DNA from: Nonomuraea helvata
GTDB taxonomy: Bacteria; Actinomycetota; Actinomycetes; Streptosporangiales; Streptosporangiaceae
Direction of reading: 5' to 3'
Assembly: GCF_039535785.1 (NCBI RefSeq)
Contig: NZ_BAAAXV010000005.1
Coordinates: forward strand, 1,591,167-1,655,166
Length of the DNA: 64,000 nucleotides
Shown: positions 23,914 through 32,519 of the stretch, in pieces
How the letters are laid out: each line of letters starts with the position of its first letter
Numbering within the stretch: position 1 is the stretch's first letter
Translations under genes and position numbers: made by a program
Notes under the pieces: model-generated
Told to the model about the DNA's origin: nothing
The model's database searches: none
Seen by the model: only the letters and a program-made list of their open reading frames with translations

Positions 23914-24414
23914 TCAGTTGCCGATGTACGGCACTGCCTCGAGGATCTCGACGGTGTTCTGGCGCCCGTTGGGCATCGAGTAGGTCGCCTTCTCCCCGAT
24001 CTTCTTCCCGTTGATCGCCGCTCCCAGCGGCGACTTCGGCGAGTAGACGTCGATCGGCGCTCCGCTCTCCTCGCGGGAGGCGAGCAGGAAGGTGACCTCG
24101 TCGTCGTCGCCTACGAACCGGATGGTCACGGTCATGCCGGGGCCCACCACGCCCTCGGCCTTGGGAGCCTCTCCCACCTGGGCATTGTCGAGGATCTGCC
24201 GGAGGTGGAAGATGCGGGCCTCCATCTTGCCCTGCTCGTCCTTGGCGGCGTGGTAGCCGCCGTTCTCACGCAGGTCGCCCTCTTCACGGGCGGCTTCGAT
24301 CTTCTTGGCGATGTCGACGCGCCCGGGGCCCGAGAGATACTCGTACTCCGCCTTCAGGCGGTCGTACGCCTCCTGCGTCAGCCATGTGACGTTCTCATCA
24401 CGAGAGTCGGCCAC
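23914..24414 (-). CDS. greA: Transcription elongation factor GreA
   Basis: 166 residues: N-terminal coiled coil (TQEAYDRLKAEYEYLSG, AREEGDLRENGGYHAAKDEQ with the acidic tip residues) and a C-terminal FKBP-like domain (YSPKSPLGAAINGKKIGE). It rescues backtracked RNA polymerase by stimulating transcript cleavage. It starts at GTG with GGAGAACCC upstream and is followed by a strong intrinsic terminator. Placement near mca and the DUF4307 gene is common in actinobacteria. Confidence 0.95.
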   Translation of the reverse strand: MADSRDENVTWLTQEAYDRLKAEYEYLSGPGRVDIAKKIEAAREEGDLRENGGYHAAKDEQGKMEARIFHLRQILDNAQVGEAPKAEGVVGPGMTVTIRFVGDDDEVTFLLASREESGAPIDVYSPKSPLGAAINGKKIGEKATYSMPNGRQNTVEILEAVPYIGN

Positions 24415-24522
24415 GGGTTCTCCTTGCTTGCCTAGGGGGCCCTGAGGTCACTTGAGGTTACGTGTGGTTGAATTGCGAAAGGCTAACAAGTCAACCGCTC
24501 CAACGCTTCCCCAAATGTCTCA

Positions 24523-24942
24523 CTATACGAGATTGCAGTACTGGATGTGGACGGAAGTGGCCTGACCACTCGTGTCGAGGCTTTCCTTGATCTGCTTACT
24601 ACCCTCCCCAGCCGGGATTCTTACTTCCTTGCTGCCCACTTCCGTGTGATAGACGTCCAGCGCCCTGATCCGGCAGACAGCCACCCTATCGTCTGGCTTG
24701 TACACCTCAAAGGTGATCTCTGCGCGATTCGCGCTTTCAATGGTGAACGTCACCACCTGCGACGGAGCCTCCGAGCCGCCGGCCGTCATGGACCACATGA
24801 CGTACCCCCAGCCGCCGGCGATGATGGCCACCAGCACGCCGATCACGACGTGGACGACGAGCCGGCCGCCGCGCCTGGGACGGTCCGGGAAGTCGTCGGG
24901 TGTGCCGAGAACTGGTCCGTTCTCGACATCTCTGGTCGCCAT
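24523..24942 (-). CDS. DUF4307 membrane protein
   Basis: 139 residues. A polar N-terminus (PVLGTPDDFPDRPRRG) is followed by one membrane segment (VVHVVIGVLVAIIAGGWGYVM, about 30-50) and a beta-rich outer domain (VVTFTIESANRAEITFEV, DRVAVCRIRALDVYH) with two Cys. It matches the DUF4307 family that lies divergently next to mca in actinobacteria. Function is unknown; the association suggests a link to mycothiol metabolism or simply conserved gene order. The ATG at 24942 (MATRDVEN) is chosen; the longer open frame upstream is antisense to mca. Confidence 0.8.
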   Translation of the reverse strand: MATRDVENGPVLGTPDDFPDRPRRGGRLVVHVVIGVLVAIIAGGWGYVMWSMTAGGSEAPSQVVTFTIESANRAEITFEVYKPDDRVAVCRIRALDVYHTEVGSKEVRIPAGEGSKQIKESLDTSGQATSVHIQYCNLV

Positions 24943-25077
24943 GGCGGAATCTCCCTGCACTCCCTGAGCGTTATCCGAGACAATTGTCGCCCGCGGGGGG
25001 TGTGCCCTCGCGACCGCCCAGCAGAAACTAGCCTCTCTGGGCGAGTGACCGGTCCCGACTGAGGAGACATCGAGCCC

Positions 25078-25962
25078 GTGAGTGCACCGCTGAGGCTGAT
25101 GGCCGTCCACGCCCACCCCGATGACGAGTCGAGCAAGGGCGCCGCCACGATGGCGCGTTACGTGCGCGAAGGCGTGGAAGTGCTCGTCTGTACCCTCACG
25201 GGCGGTGAGCGCGGCTCCGTGCTCAACCCCAAGATGGACCGACCCGAGATCGTGGCCAACATCGCCGCAGTGCGCAAGGCCGAGATGGACCATGCCCGCG
25301 AGATCCTGGGTGTGCAGCAGCGCTTCATGGGCTTCGTCGACTCCGGCCTGCCGGAGAACGAGGACGAGGCGCTGCCCGAGGGCTGCTTCGCCTTGCAGAA
25401 GCTTGAGGACGCATCGGCGCCGCTGGTGGCGGCCGTGCGCGAGTTCAGGCCGCATGTGATCATCACGTACGACGACGACGGCGGCTACCCGCACCCCGAC
25501 CACATCATGACCAACAGGGTCTCCGTGGAGGCCTTCGAGGCGGCCGGCGACCCCGACCGCTACCCCGGCACCGGCGACCCCTGGCAGCCGCTGAAGCTCT
25601 ACTACCAGATGGGCTTCACCAAGGAGCGCTTCGAGGCGCTGCACGAGGCGATGACCTCGCGCGGCCTGGGCTCCCCTTACGCCGACTGGATCGCCCGCTG
25701 GGAGGACCGCCCGGCCAAGTGGCCGGTGACCACGCGGGTGCCGTGCGGCGACTACTTCGACATCCGCGACCAGGCCCTGCTGGCCCACGCCACCCAGATC
25801 GACCCCGACAGCTGGTGGTTCGTCTGCCCGCGCGAGCTCCAGCAGGAGATCTGGCCGACCGAGGACTACCACCTGGCGCGCTCGCTGGTGGACACCGAGC
25901 TGCCCGAGGACGACCTGTTCGCCGGCATCCACGCCGAGGACGTCTCCCCCGCCTGCCACTGA
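25078..25962 (+). CDS. mca: Mycothiol S-conjugate amidase
   Basis: 294 residues of the LmbE/PIG-L deacetylase fold. The zinc-binding AHPDDE motif is at 12-17 and the third ligand is in YPHPDH. GGERGSVLNPKMDRPE and the C-terminal WWFVCPRELQQEIWP are typical of Mca and not of MshB. It cleaves mycothiol conjugates of electrophiles and antibiotics so the mercapturate can be exported. It starts at GTG with GGAGA upstream and is divergent from the DUF4307 gene. Its presence confirms an actinobacterium that makes mycothiol. Confidence 0.93.
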   Translation: MSAPLRLMAVHAHPDDESSKGAATMARYVREGVEVLVCTLTGGERGSVLNPKMDRPEIVANIAAVRKAEMDHAREILGVQQRFMGFVDSGLPENEDEALPEGCFALQKLEDASAPLVAAVREFRPHVIITYDDDGGYPHPDHIMTNRVSVEAFEAAGDPDRYPGTGDPWQPLKLYYQMGFTKERFEALHEAMTSRGLGSPYADWIARWEDRPAKWPVTTRVPCGDYFDIRDQALLAHATQIDPDSWWFVCPRELQQEIWPTEDYHLARSLVDTELPEDDLFAGIHAEDVSPACH

Positions 25963-25996
25963 CGGGACCACCCGCCCTGAGTGGCAGACTGGAACT

Positions 25997-26161
25997 GTGA
26001 ACGTTCTAGCAGCAGGTGATGTGAGTCCGGGGCTGCTCGGCTTCCTCGTTGTCGCCTTTCTCGGGTTCGCCCTCTACATCCTGATCAAGTCGATGAACAA
26101 GCAGATGTCGAAGATCCAGGTGCCGCACGAGGGCGACACGGACGACAAGAAGGCCGAGTAG
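25997..26161 (+). CDS. Small single-pass membrane protein
   Basis: 54 residues from a GTG. One hydrophobic segment (GLLGFLVVAFLGFALYILI, about 12-30) is followed by a basic then acidic tail (KSMNKQMSK, EGDTDDKKAE). The composition and the position directly after mca, a few bases before a GNAT gene, fit the small conserved membrane proteins found downstream of mca in actinobacteria. Function is unknown. The stop (TAG) ends one base before the next ATG, so the two are coupled. Confidence 0.75.
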   Translation: MNVLAAGDVSPGLLGFLVVAFLGFALYILIKSMNKQMSKIQVPHEGDTDDKKAE

Positions 26162-26458
26162 ATGCCGATCGAGGTGGTCGACAACTCGACGGAGAGCCGG
26201 TTCGAGGTCCTCGTGGACGGCAAGGTCGCCGGCTTCGCCGACTACAGGCTGCTGCCCACGAAGATCGTTTTCACGCACACCGAGGTGCTGCCCGCGTACG
26301 AGGGGCAGGGGCTGGCGAGCAAGCTGGTCGGATACGCGCTCCAGACGAGCGCCGACACCGGCCTGCGCGTCGTGCCCCTGTGCCCGTACGTCGCGAAGTA
26401 CATCGAGCGCCACCCCGAGTTCCAGGAGCTGGTCGACGCCTCATTCGGCGGCAGGTGA
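26162..26458 (+). CDS. YjdJ-type GNAT-like N-acetyltransferase
   Basis: 98 residues. The short acetyltransferase fold has EVLPAYEGQGLASKLV as the acetyl-CoA pyrophosphate loop and PLCPYVAKYIERHPE near the end, matching the small GNAT-like group of YjdJ relatives. These probably acetylate a small molecule or protein; the substrate is unknown. It starts immediately after the preceding stop and ends with an 18-bp tail-to-tail overlap with the next gene. Confidence 0.85.
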   Translation: MPIEVVDNSTESRFEVLVDGKVAGFADYRLLPTKIVFTHTEVLPAYEGQGLASKLVGYALQTSADTGLRVVPLCPYVAKYIERHPEFQELVDASFGGR

Positions 26459-27595
26459 CCAGGCCCGTTCCAGGGCCTTGGGCAGCCCCCACCAGCCCAG
26501 CGGGGTGAGCACCTCGCTCCGGTCGACGATGCCGAGCTGGGCCCACAGGCCAACCACCGACGCGAACAGCGTCTCCGTCGCGTCGAGGTCGTCGTCGTCC
26601 TGGTCGTCGACGTCGATGTCCTCCGACTCGGCGATGAGCCGCGCGATCCGTTCGGGCGAGGCGAGCACACCGGGGCCGAGCCTGGTCAGCGCCGCCACCC
26701 CGGCCAGCCAGTCGGCGTGCTGGATCGCGCAGAGGTCGGCCAGCGTGGCGTCCTCCAGGCTGAGCTCCCTGTCGAGGTCGGCGAACTCCTCCAGCGCGTC
26801 CCCACCCTCTGACAGGTCCGAGATGGGCCCCGCGATGCCCGCCGCCACCGCCAGCCACAGCTCACCGTCGTCGTCCGGCATGGGAGCGTCATCGAACCCG
26901 GCACAGGCCCGCAGCACGTTGCCGGGGTAGCCCGGCTCGGCCAGCAGTTCGCGCAGGCGCGCGCCGGCCGCCTCCAGGTCGCCGGCGGGCAGCTCGGGCT
27001 GCTCGGGCAGGCCCGCGACGATGCGCCGCAGCTCCGACAGCGCGAACGCCTCCTCCTCGTCCCAGGCCGCGAACAGCTCCTCGTCCTGCTCGTCGCTCAC
27101 CGCGAACCCGGGCACCCTGCCGTCGGGCAGCGGGGTGCTGAGCCAGTGCTCCTGCAGTTCCTCGTACACCCTGCGGGCCTCCTGATCGCCCGCGACCAGC
27201 GCGTCGGGGTCGATCTCGCCGACCTCAACCTTTTCCTCCAGGTACGCGACGAGCCGCGCGAACATCTCCGCCGCCACGGGCCCGCGCTCGTCCTCCTCCG
27301 GCCAGACGAAGTAGCTGGGCGTCATGAGCATCGGCTCGGTGCCGGTGGACTCGACCCAGCGCTGCACGTCACCGACCGTGGCGACGCCGGACTCGATGGA
27401 GCTGAGCGTGGCCTTGGCGGACTCCCAGAACGGGAGGGAGAGCGGGTTGCCCGCCGACATCATCGCCCGCCGCAGGTCGGGCAGCGCCACGAGCGCCACT
27501 CCTGACGGTACGGCGAGCAGCGCGCGTGCCACGTCCCTGCGCGTGATGGCGCTCGCTGGGCGTGCTGCGTGGGCGCAGAGGAAGTCCATATCCAC
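26441..27595 (-). CDS. Acidic protein of unknown function
   Basis: 384 residues, strongly acidic (runs such as DIDVDDQDDDDLD), helical, with no signal or membrane segment apart from a mildly hydrophobic stretch near 25-45 (VARALLAVPSGVALVAL). N-terminal RRDVARALLAVP could be a cryptic Tat-like or helix-turn-helix segment. The C-terminus (LTPLGWWGLPKALERAW) resembles proteins of the plasmid-pRiA4b/DUF1841-like sort, but I do not assign a family. It overlaps the GNAT gene tail by 18 bp. Confidence 0.55.
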   Translation of the reverse strand: MDMDFLCAHAARPASAITRRDVARALLAVPSGVALVALPDLRRAMMSAGNPLSLPFWESAKATLSSIESGVATVGDVQRWVESTGTEPMLMTPSYFVWPEEDERGPVAAEMFARLVAYLEEKVEVGEIDPDALVAGDQEARRVYEELQEHWLSTPLPDGRVPGFAVSDEQDEELFAAWDEEEAFALSELRRIVAGLPEQPELPAGDLEAAGARLRELLAEPGYPGNVLRACAGFDDAPMPDDDGELWLAVAAGIAGPISDLSEGGDALEEFADLDRELSLEDATLADLCAIQHADWLAGVAALTRLGPGVLASPERIARLIAESEDIDVDDQDDDDLDATETLFASVVGLWAQLGIVDRSEVLTPLGWWGLPKALERAWSPAAE

Positions 27596-27719
27596 GCCCG
27601 TAACCTACGCCGTCCCACCCTCCCGGGTCAGCCTCCCGCCCTGTCTCGCGGGGGCCAGGGAGGTGGCGATCGAGGAGTGCCGGGTCGGGGGCGGACTAGG
27701 CTGATCAGGGGAGGTCCTG

Positions 27720-29672
27720 ATGAACCGCTTGAAAGACGCCACAAGCCCTTACCTGCTCCAGCACGCGGACAACCCCGTGGACTGGCACCCCTGGGGTGAG
27801 GAGGCGTTCGCGGAGGCCAGGCGGCGGGACGTGCCGCTGCTCATCAGCGTCGGCTACTCGGCGTGCCACTGGTGCCATGTCATGGCACATGAGAGCTTCG
27901 AGAACGCCGAAACCGCGCGCCTCATGAACGAGCACTTCGTCAACATCAAGGTCGACCGCGAGGAACGGCCGGACGTGGACGCCGTCTACATGGGCGCCAC
28001 GCAGGCCATGACCCGCCAGGGCGGCTGGCCGATGACGGTGTTCGCGACGCCCGAGGGCCACCCGTTCTACTGCGGCACCTACTTCCCGCGCCCCCACTTC
28101 CAGCGCCTGCTCACCGAGGTGCACAACGTGTGGAGGGGCGACCGGGACATCGTGCTGAAGCAGGGCGCCAAGGTGGTGGAGGCGCTCAACGCGGGCACCA
28201 CCCTGCCCAGCGGAGCCGTGCCCGACGAGGAGACGCTGGCGCGGGCCGTGCGTAATCTGCGCGAGGAGTTCGACGCCGCGAACGGCGGGTTCGGCGGGGC
28301 GCCGAAGTTCCCGCCGTCGATGGTGCTGGAGTTCCTGCTGCGCTCCGGTGAGCGCGAGATGAGCGGCAGGACGCTCGAGGCGATGGCCCGCGGCGGCATG
28401 TACGACCAGCTCGGCGGCGGGTTCGCGCGCTACAGCGTGGACGCGGAATGGGTGGTGCCGCACTTCGAGAAGATGCTCTACGACAACGCGCTCCTGCTGC
28501 GCGTCTACACGCACTGGTGGAAGGCGGGCGGCGGCGAGCTGGCGCGGCGCGTGGCGCTGGAGACGGCCGACTGGATGCTGCGCGAGTTGCGCACGAAGGA
28601 GGGCGGGTTCGCCTCGGCGCTCGACGCCGACAGCGAGGGCGTGGAGGGCAAGTTCTACGTCTGGACGCCCGAGGAGCTCCGCGACGTGCTCGGCGAGGAC
28701 GACCGCCGCTGGGCGCAGGAGCTCTTCGAGGTGACGGTGACCGGCACGTTCGAGCACGGCGCGTCCGTGCTGCAGCTGCCGCGCGACCCCGACGACCCCG
28801 TACGCTACGCGGGCGTCCGCGGCCGGCTGCTCGCCGCAAGAGACCTGCGGGTACGCCCCGGGCGCGACGACAAGGTCGTGGCCTCGTGGAACGGCCTGAC
28901 CATCGCGGCGCTGGCGGAGACCGGCCTGGCGTTCGAGCGGCCCGACCTCGTGGCGGCGGCCACGGGCGCGGCCGAACTGCTCGCGAGCACGCATGTGGTG
29001 GACGGCAGGCTGCTGCGTACGTCCAAGGACGGCAGGGCCGGCACGAACGCCGGGGTGCTCGACGACTACGCCAACCTGGCCGAAGGCCTGATCTCCCTGT
29101 ACGGCGTCACCGGCGAGGCCAGGTGGCTGCGGCTCGCGGGGACCCTGCTGGACACCGTGCTCGACAGGTTCGCCGACGGCACGGGCGGCTTCTACGACAC
29201 GGCGGACGACGCCGAGCGGCTCTTCCAGCGGCCGCAGGACCCCACGGACAACGCCACCCCGTCGGGCCAGTACGCGGCCGCGGGCGCGCTGCTGTCGTAC
29301 GGCGCGCTGACCGGCTCCACGCGGCACCGTGAGGCCGCCCAGGCCGCGCTCGGCACCGTGTCCGTGCTGGCCACGGGGCACGCCAGGTTCGCCGGGTGGG
29401 GGCTGTCCGTGGCGCGGGCGGCCCTGGACGGTCCCGTGGAGGTCGCCGTGATCGGGCCGGCCGACGACCCGCGTACGGTGGCGCTGCACCGGCAGGCGCT
29501 GCTGGCCGACGTTCCCGGGCTGGTGGTCGCACTCGGCCCCGGCGACTTCCCCGAGCTGCTGGAGGGCCGCGGGCTCGTCGGCGGGGCGCCTGCCGCCTAC
29601 GTGTGCAGGGGATTCACCTGCCGCATGCCCGTGAGCACGGTCCAGGAGCTCCGCGCCGAGCTGGCCAACTGA
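27720..29672 (+). CDS. DUF255 thioredoxin-fold / six-hairpin protein (YyaL, SPATA20-like)
   Basis: 650 residues. The N-terminal thioredoxin-like domain carries CHWC at 49-52 within YSACHWCHVMAHESF. The rest is an alpha/alpha toroid like those of glycoside hydrolases (FASALDADSEGVEGKFYVWTPEEL style region; LDDYANLAEGLISLY). This is the widespread YyaL/SPATA20 family, conserved from bacteria to mammals, with no settled biochemical role; redox or sugar-related activity is suggested. It starts at ATG with GGGGAGGTCCTG upstream. It ends 6 bp from the convergent PBP gene. Confidence 0.88.
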   Translation: MNRLKDATSPYLLQHADNPVDWHPWGEEAFAEARRRDVPLLISVGYSACHWCHVMAHESFENAETARLMNEHFVNIKVDREERPDVDAVYMGATQAMTRQGGWPMTVFATPEGHPFYCGTYFPRPHFQRLLTEVHNVWRGDRDIVLKQGAKVVEALNAGTTLPSGAVPDEETLARAVRNLREEFDAANGGFGGAPKFPPSMVLEFLLRSGEREMSGRTLEAMARGGMYDQLGGGFARYSVDAEWVVPHFEKMLYDNALLLRVYTHWWKAGGGELARRVALETADWMLRELRTKEGGFASALDADSEGVEGKFYVWTPEELRDVLGEDDRRWAQELFEVTVTGTFEHGASVLQLPRDPDDPVRYAGVRGRLLAARDLRVRPGRDDKVVASWNGLTIAALAETGLAFERPDLVAAATGAAELLASTHVVDGRLLRTSKDGRAGTNAGVLDDYANLAEGLISLYGVTGEARWLRLAGTLLDTVLDRFADGTGGFYDTADDAERLFQRPQDPTDNATPSGQYAAAGALLSYGALTGSTRHREAAQAALGTVSVLATGHARFAGWGLSVARAALDGPVEVAVIGPADDPRTVALHRQALLADVPGLVVALGPGDFPELLEGRGLVGGAPAAYVCRGFTCRMPVSTVQELRAELAN

Positions 29673-29678
29673 GTACAG

Positions 29679-31874
29679 CTATCCGGTCTGCGGGCGGCCC
29701 GTGTTGGGGTCGGTCCCCGTGTCGCCACCGGTCGTGGGGACGGGGGCCTGCGTGGCCGGCGGCTCCGTGTGCTCGGGCGGCTGGTCCGGCTGTCCGTTCT
29801 GCCCGTCACCGTTGTCGCTCGGCGCATCGGTCGACGGCGGGTCCGTGGCCGTGGGCCCGGTGGGCTCAGGCGTGGGCGTGCTGTTCCAGTCGTTGGGGTT
29901 CGTCGGAGACGTGTAGTCCTGCTGGGGAACGTCCTGGTTGTTGTCGGGCGTCGAGTAGTCGGGCCCCCAGCCGTAGTCCGACGGCTCGGGGAACTCCTCC
30001 ACCGGCTGGCCCGCCATGGCCTCGGTCATGAACGCCCGCCAGATCTGCGCCGGCAGCTGTCCGCCGAACTGCGTGCCGTACCCGGGGATCGTGACGGTGG
30101 CGTTGTCCTCCCTGAACATGTCGACCGCGACGGCGAGCTGCGGCGTGAACCCGTTGAACCAGACCGACTTCGACTTGTCCGTGGTGCCCGTCTTGCCGGC
30201 CACCGGGCGGTCGTAGAGCCGGGCGGCGGTGCCGGTGCCGTACTTGACGACCTGCTGCATCGCGTACACGGTGTCCGCGGCGGCCTGCTCGCTGACCACC
30301 CGCGTCGCGACCGGCTCGATGACCTTCTTCTTGCCCTTCGCGTCGGTGACCGACATCACCACGTGGGCCTCCATGTGCGTGCCCTTGTTGGCGAAGGTGG
30401 AGAAGCCCGAGGCGTTCTGGACGGCGCTGACCGAGGAGACGCCGAGCGGGAAGGACGCGTAGGCCTGCTGCTGCTCGATCTGCGCCTTGGGGATGCCCGC
30501 CTTCTCGGCGACGGCGGCGACCTTGTCCAGGCCGACCTTCTGGCCGAGGTCCACGAACGCGGTGTTGACCGAGTTCTGGGTGGCCCGCACCAGGTTGATC
30601 TGGCCGTACGAACGGTCGCTGTCGTTGGGGATCGGCTTCGGGTCCGACGCCACGCGCATCGGCGAGTTGCCGTTGACCCTGGTGGACAGGTCGAAGCCGT
30701 TGTCGAGCGCCGCCGCCAGCGTGTACGGCTTGAAGGTCGACCCCGCCTGGACCTTGGACGAGAACGCGCTGTCCCAGTGCTCCGACTGCGAAGGCTTGCC
30801 CCCGTAGAAGGCGACGATCTCGCCGGTGGCCGGATCGACGGCCGCGAGCCCCGTACGGACCTTCTTGGGTGTCGAGTCGGGCAGCACGTCCTTGACGGCC
30901 CGCTGTGCCGCCTGCATGAGCTTCTTGTCGAACGTGGTGACGATCTTCAGGCCGCCGCCGTTGATGTCCTCGTCGGTGTAGCCGCGCCGGTTGAGCTCGG
31001 CCGTCACCTGCTCCAGCATGTACTGGGCCTGGCCCTTGAGCTCGAACGGCTTCTTCGGGGCCGCGAGCTGGGGGAAGCGCTGGGCGGCGACCTGCTCGGG
31101 CGTCAGCGTGCCCGTCTGGCCCATCGCGTCGATCACCGACTGCCAGCGGACCTTGGCCGCCTCGAGATCGGCGCCCTTGGGGTCGGCGAACCGGCTGGGC
31201 TGCTGGATCACCGCCGCGAGGTAGGCGCCCTCGGCCACGCTGAGCTGGTCGACGTGCTTGCCGAAGTAGGCGCGGGCGGCCGACTCGACGCCGTTGGCGC
31301 CGCGGCCGAAGTAGATCGTGTTGAGGTACTGCTCCAGCACCCAGTCCTTCGACTTGGACTGGTCGACCTTCATCGCGATGAGGATCTCTTTGAACTTCCG
31401 GGTGACGGAGCGCTCCTGGCTGAGGCCGCTGTAGTAGTTGCGTACGAGCTGCTGGGTGATCGTCGAGCCGCCCTGGAGCTGCTGCCCGCTGACGGTGGAC
31501 CAGACGGCCCGCGCGGTGCCCTTGACCGACACGCCGCCGTCCTCGTAGAAGGAGCGGTTCTCCGCCGCGATGACCGCGTCGCGCACGTGCTTGGGCACCT
31601 TGGCCAGCTCGACGTTCTTGCGGTCGATGCCCTGGCGGGCGATCACGCTCTTGCCGTCACGGTAATAGATCACCGAACCCTGCGCAGTGGCTTCCTTCTG
31701 CGTGGAGTCAGGAATGGGCGTCATGGCCCACGCGACCGCGAAAAGCCCGACGAGTACGAGGATTCCTGCACCCAAAGAAATCAGTAGAAGCCGGAGAACC
31801 CGCCGTTTTCGCATCCCGTTACCACCGCCGCTCCGCACCCCGACCCCCTCGTCACCTTCGGACAACCCCCGCAA
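29679..31874 (-). CDS. Bifunctional penicillin-binding protein (class A PBP)
   Basis: 731 residues. Membrane anchor near 27-52. Glycosyltransferase family 51 domain with AAENRSFYEDGGVS (catalytic Glu), GGSTITQQLVRN and KFKEILIAMKVD. Transpeptidase domain with GSTFKPYTLA (active Ser), QNSVNTAF (SxN) and AGKTGTTDKS (KTG). The tail of about 95 residues is rich in Pro, Thr, Asp and Gly and is probably wall-embedded. It polymerises and cross-links peptidoglycan outside the membrane. The start is the ATG at 31874 or, more conventionally, the internal MRKRRVLRLL at 31814. Confidence 0.93.
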   Translation of the reverse strand: MRGLSEGDEGVGVRSGGGNGMRKRRVLRLLLISLGAGILVLVGLFAVAWAMTPIPDSTQKEATAQGSVIYYRDGKSVIARQGIDRKNVELAKVPKHVRDAVIAAENRSFYEDGGVSVKGTARAVWSTVSGQQLQGGSTITQQLVRNYYSGLSQERSVTRKFKEILIAMKVDQSKSKDWVLEQYLNTIYFGRGANGVESAARAYFGKHVDQLSVAEGAYLAAVIQQPSRFADPKGADLEAAKVRWQSVIDAMGQTGTLTPEQVAAQRFPQLAAPKKPFELKGQAQYMLEQVTAELNRRGYTDEDINGGGLKIVTTFDKKLMQAAQRAVKDVLPDSTPKKVRTGLAAVDPATGEIVAFYGGKPSQSEHWDSAFSSKVQAGSTFKPYTLAAALDNGFDLSTRVNGNSPMRVASDPKPIPNDSDRSYGQINLVRATQNSVNTAFVDLGQKVGLDKVAAVAEKAGIPKAQIEQQQAYASFPLGVSSVSAVQNASGFSTFANKGTHMEAHVVMSVTDAKGKKKVIEPVATRVVSEQAAADTVYAMQQVVKYGTGTAARLYDRPVAGKTGTTDKSKSVWFNGFTPQLAVAVDMFREDNATVTIPGYGTQFGGQLPAQIWRAFMTEAMAGQPVEEFPEPSDYGWGPDYSTPDNNQDVPQQDYTSPTNPNDWNSTPTPEPTGPTATDPPSTDAPSDNGDGQNGQPDQPPEHTEPPATQAPVPTTGGDTGTDPNTGRPQTG

Positions 31875-31942
31875 GCTGGGCGAATGCCAAGGGTAAACGA
31901 TCGATATCGGTGCCCCGTCCCACAGCGATAGTACGGCGGGAG

Positions 31943-32416
31943 CTAGCTCCTGCGCGGGACATCGGCGACCAACGGCAGCACTCTGTATGGAACCGGTGTG
32001 TCCAGGGCGATGATCGAATTAGTCCTGAGCACACCCTGAACGTCCACTATCCGGTCGATAACCCGTTGAAGATCGGCATTTGTCCGCGCGACCACGCGGC
32101 AGAGCAGATCGCTGTCGCCGGTGATCGTGTGCACCTCCAGCACCTCGGGGATCGCGGCCAGCCGGTCGGCCACCGGATCGTGCCCGGCGATCTGCCTGAT
32201 CTCCATGCTGACGAACGCGGTGACGCCGTAGCCGAGGGCCTCGGGCGACACGTCGGGCCCGAACCCCGTGATCACGCCCCTGGCGATCAGCCGGTCGAGC
32301 CGGGCCTGAACGGTGCCGCGGGCCACGGCGAGCCGGCGCGAGCATTCGAGCACGCCCAGACGGGGCTCCTCCGTCAGGAGCGCGATCAGCCGGGCGTCAA
32401 GGTCATCGATCGTCAT
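31943..32416 (-). CDS. Lrp/AsnC-family transcriptional regulator
   Basis: 157 residues: N-terminal helix-turn-helix (DDLDARLIALLTEEPRLGV, VARGTVQARLDRLIARGVI) and the effector-binding RAM domain (VLEVHTITGDSDLLCRVVAR). The ATG at 32416 is chosen because homologues begin MTIDDLDARL; the longer frame crosses the promoter region. It is divergent from hppD with a 103-bp spacer, the usual arrangement for an Lrp-type regulator of tyrosine catabolism. Confidence 0.9.
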   Translation of the reverse strand: MTIDDLDARLIALLTEEPRLGVLECSRRLAVARGTVQARLDRLIARGVITGFGPDVSPEALGYGVTAFVSMEIRQIAGHDPVADRLAAIPEVLEVHTITGDSDLLCRVVARTNADLQRVIDRIVDVQGVLRTNSIIALDTPVPYRVLPLVADVPRRS

Positions 32417-32519
32417 ACTGTACAGATTTACCGGACATTTCATGGAGAAGCTAGACAGCTTGTGCACCGGATCAGGTAACTGTTGCGCAGCTCGCCCAGG
32501 AAAATCGACAGTTGGTCTT
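32417..32519. promoter_or_regulatory. Divergent regulatory region between lrp-type gene and hppD
   Basis: 103 bp, AT-richer than its surroundings, with an 8-bp palindrome CTGTACAG at the regulator end and several AT-rich patches (ACAGATTTACC, GACATTTCATGG). It must contain both promoters and the binding sites for the Lrp-type protein. I cannot place hexamers with confidence. Confidence 0.45.

Noticed and set aside
24943..25971. Long minus-strand extension of the DUF4307 frame over mca
   Set aside because: The extension is antisense to mca and has low-complexity His/Val/Arg composition; homologues start at MATRDVEN-like positions.
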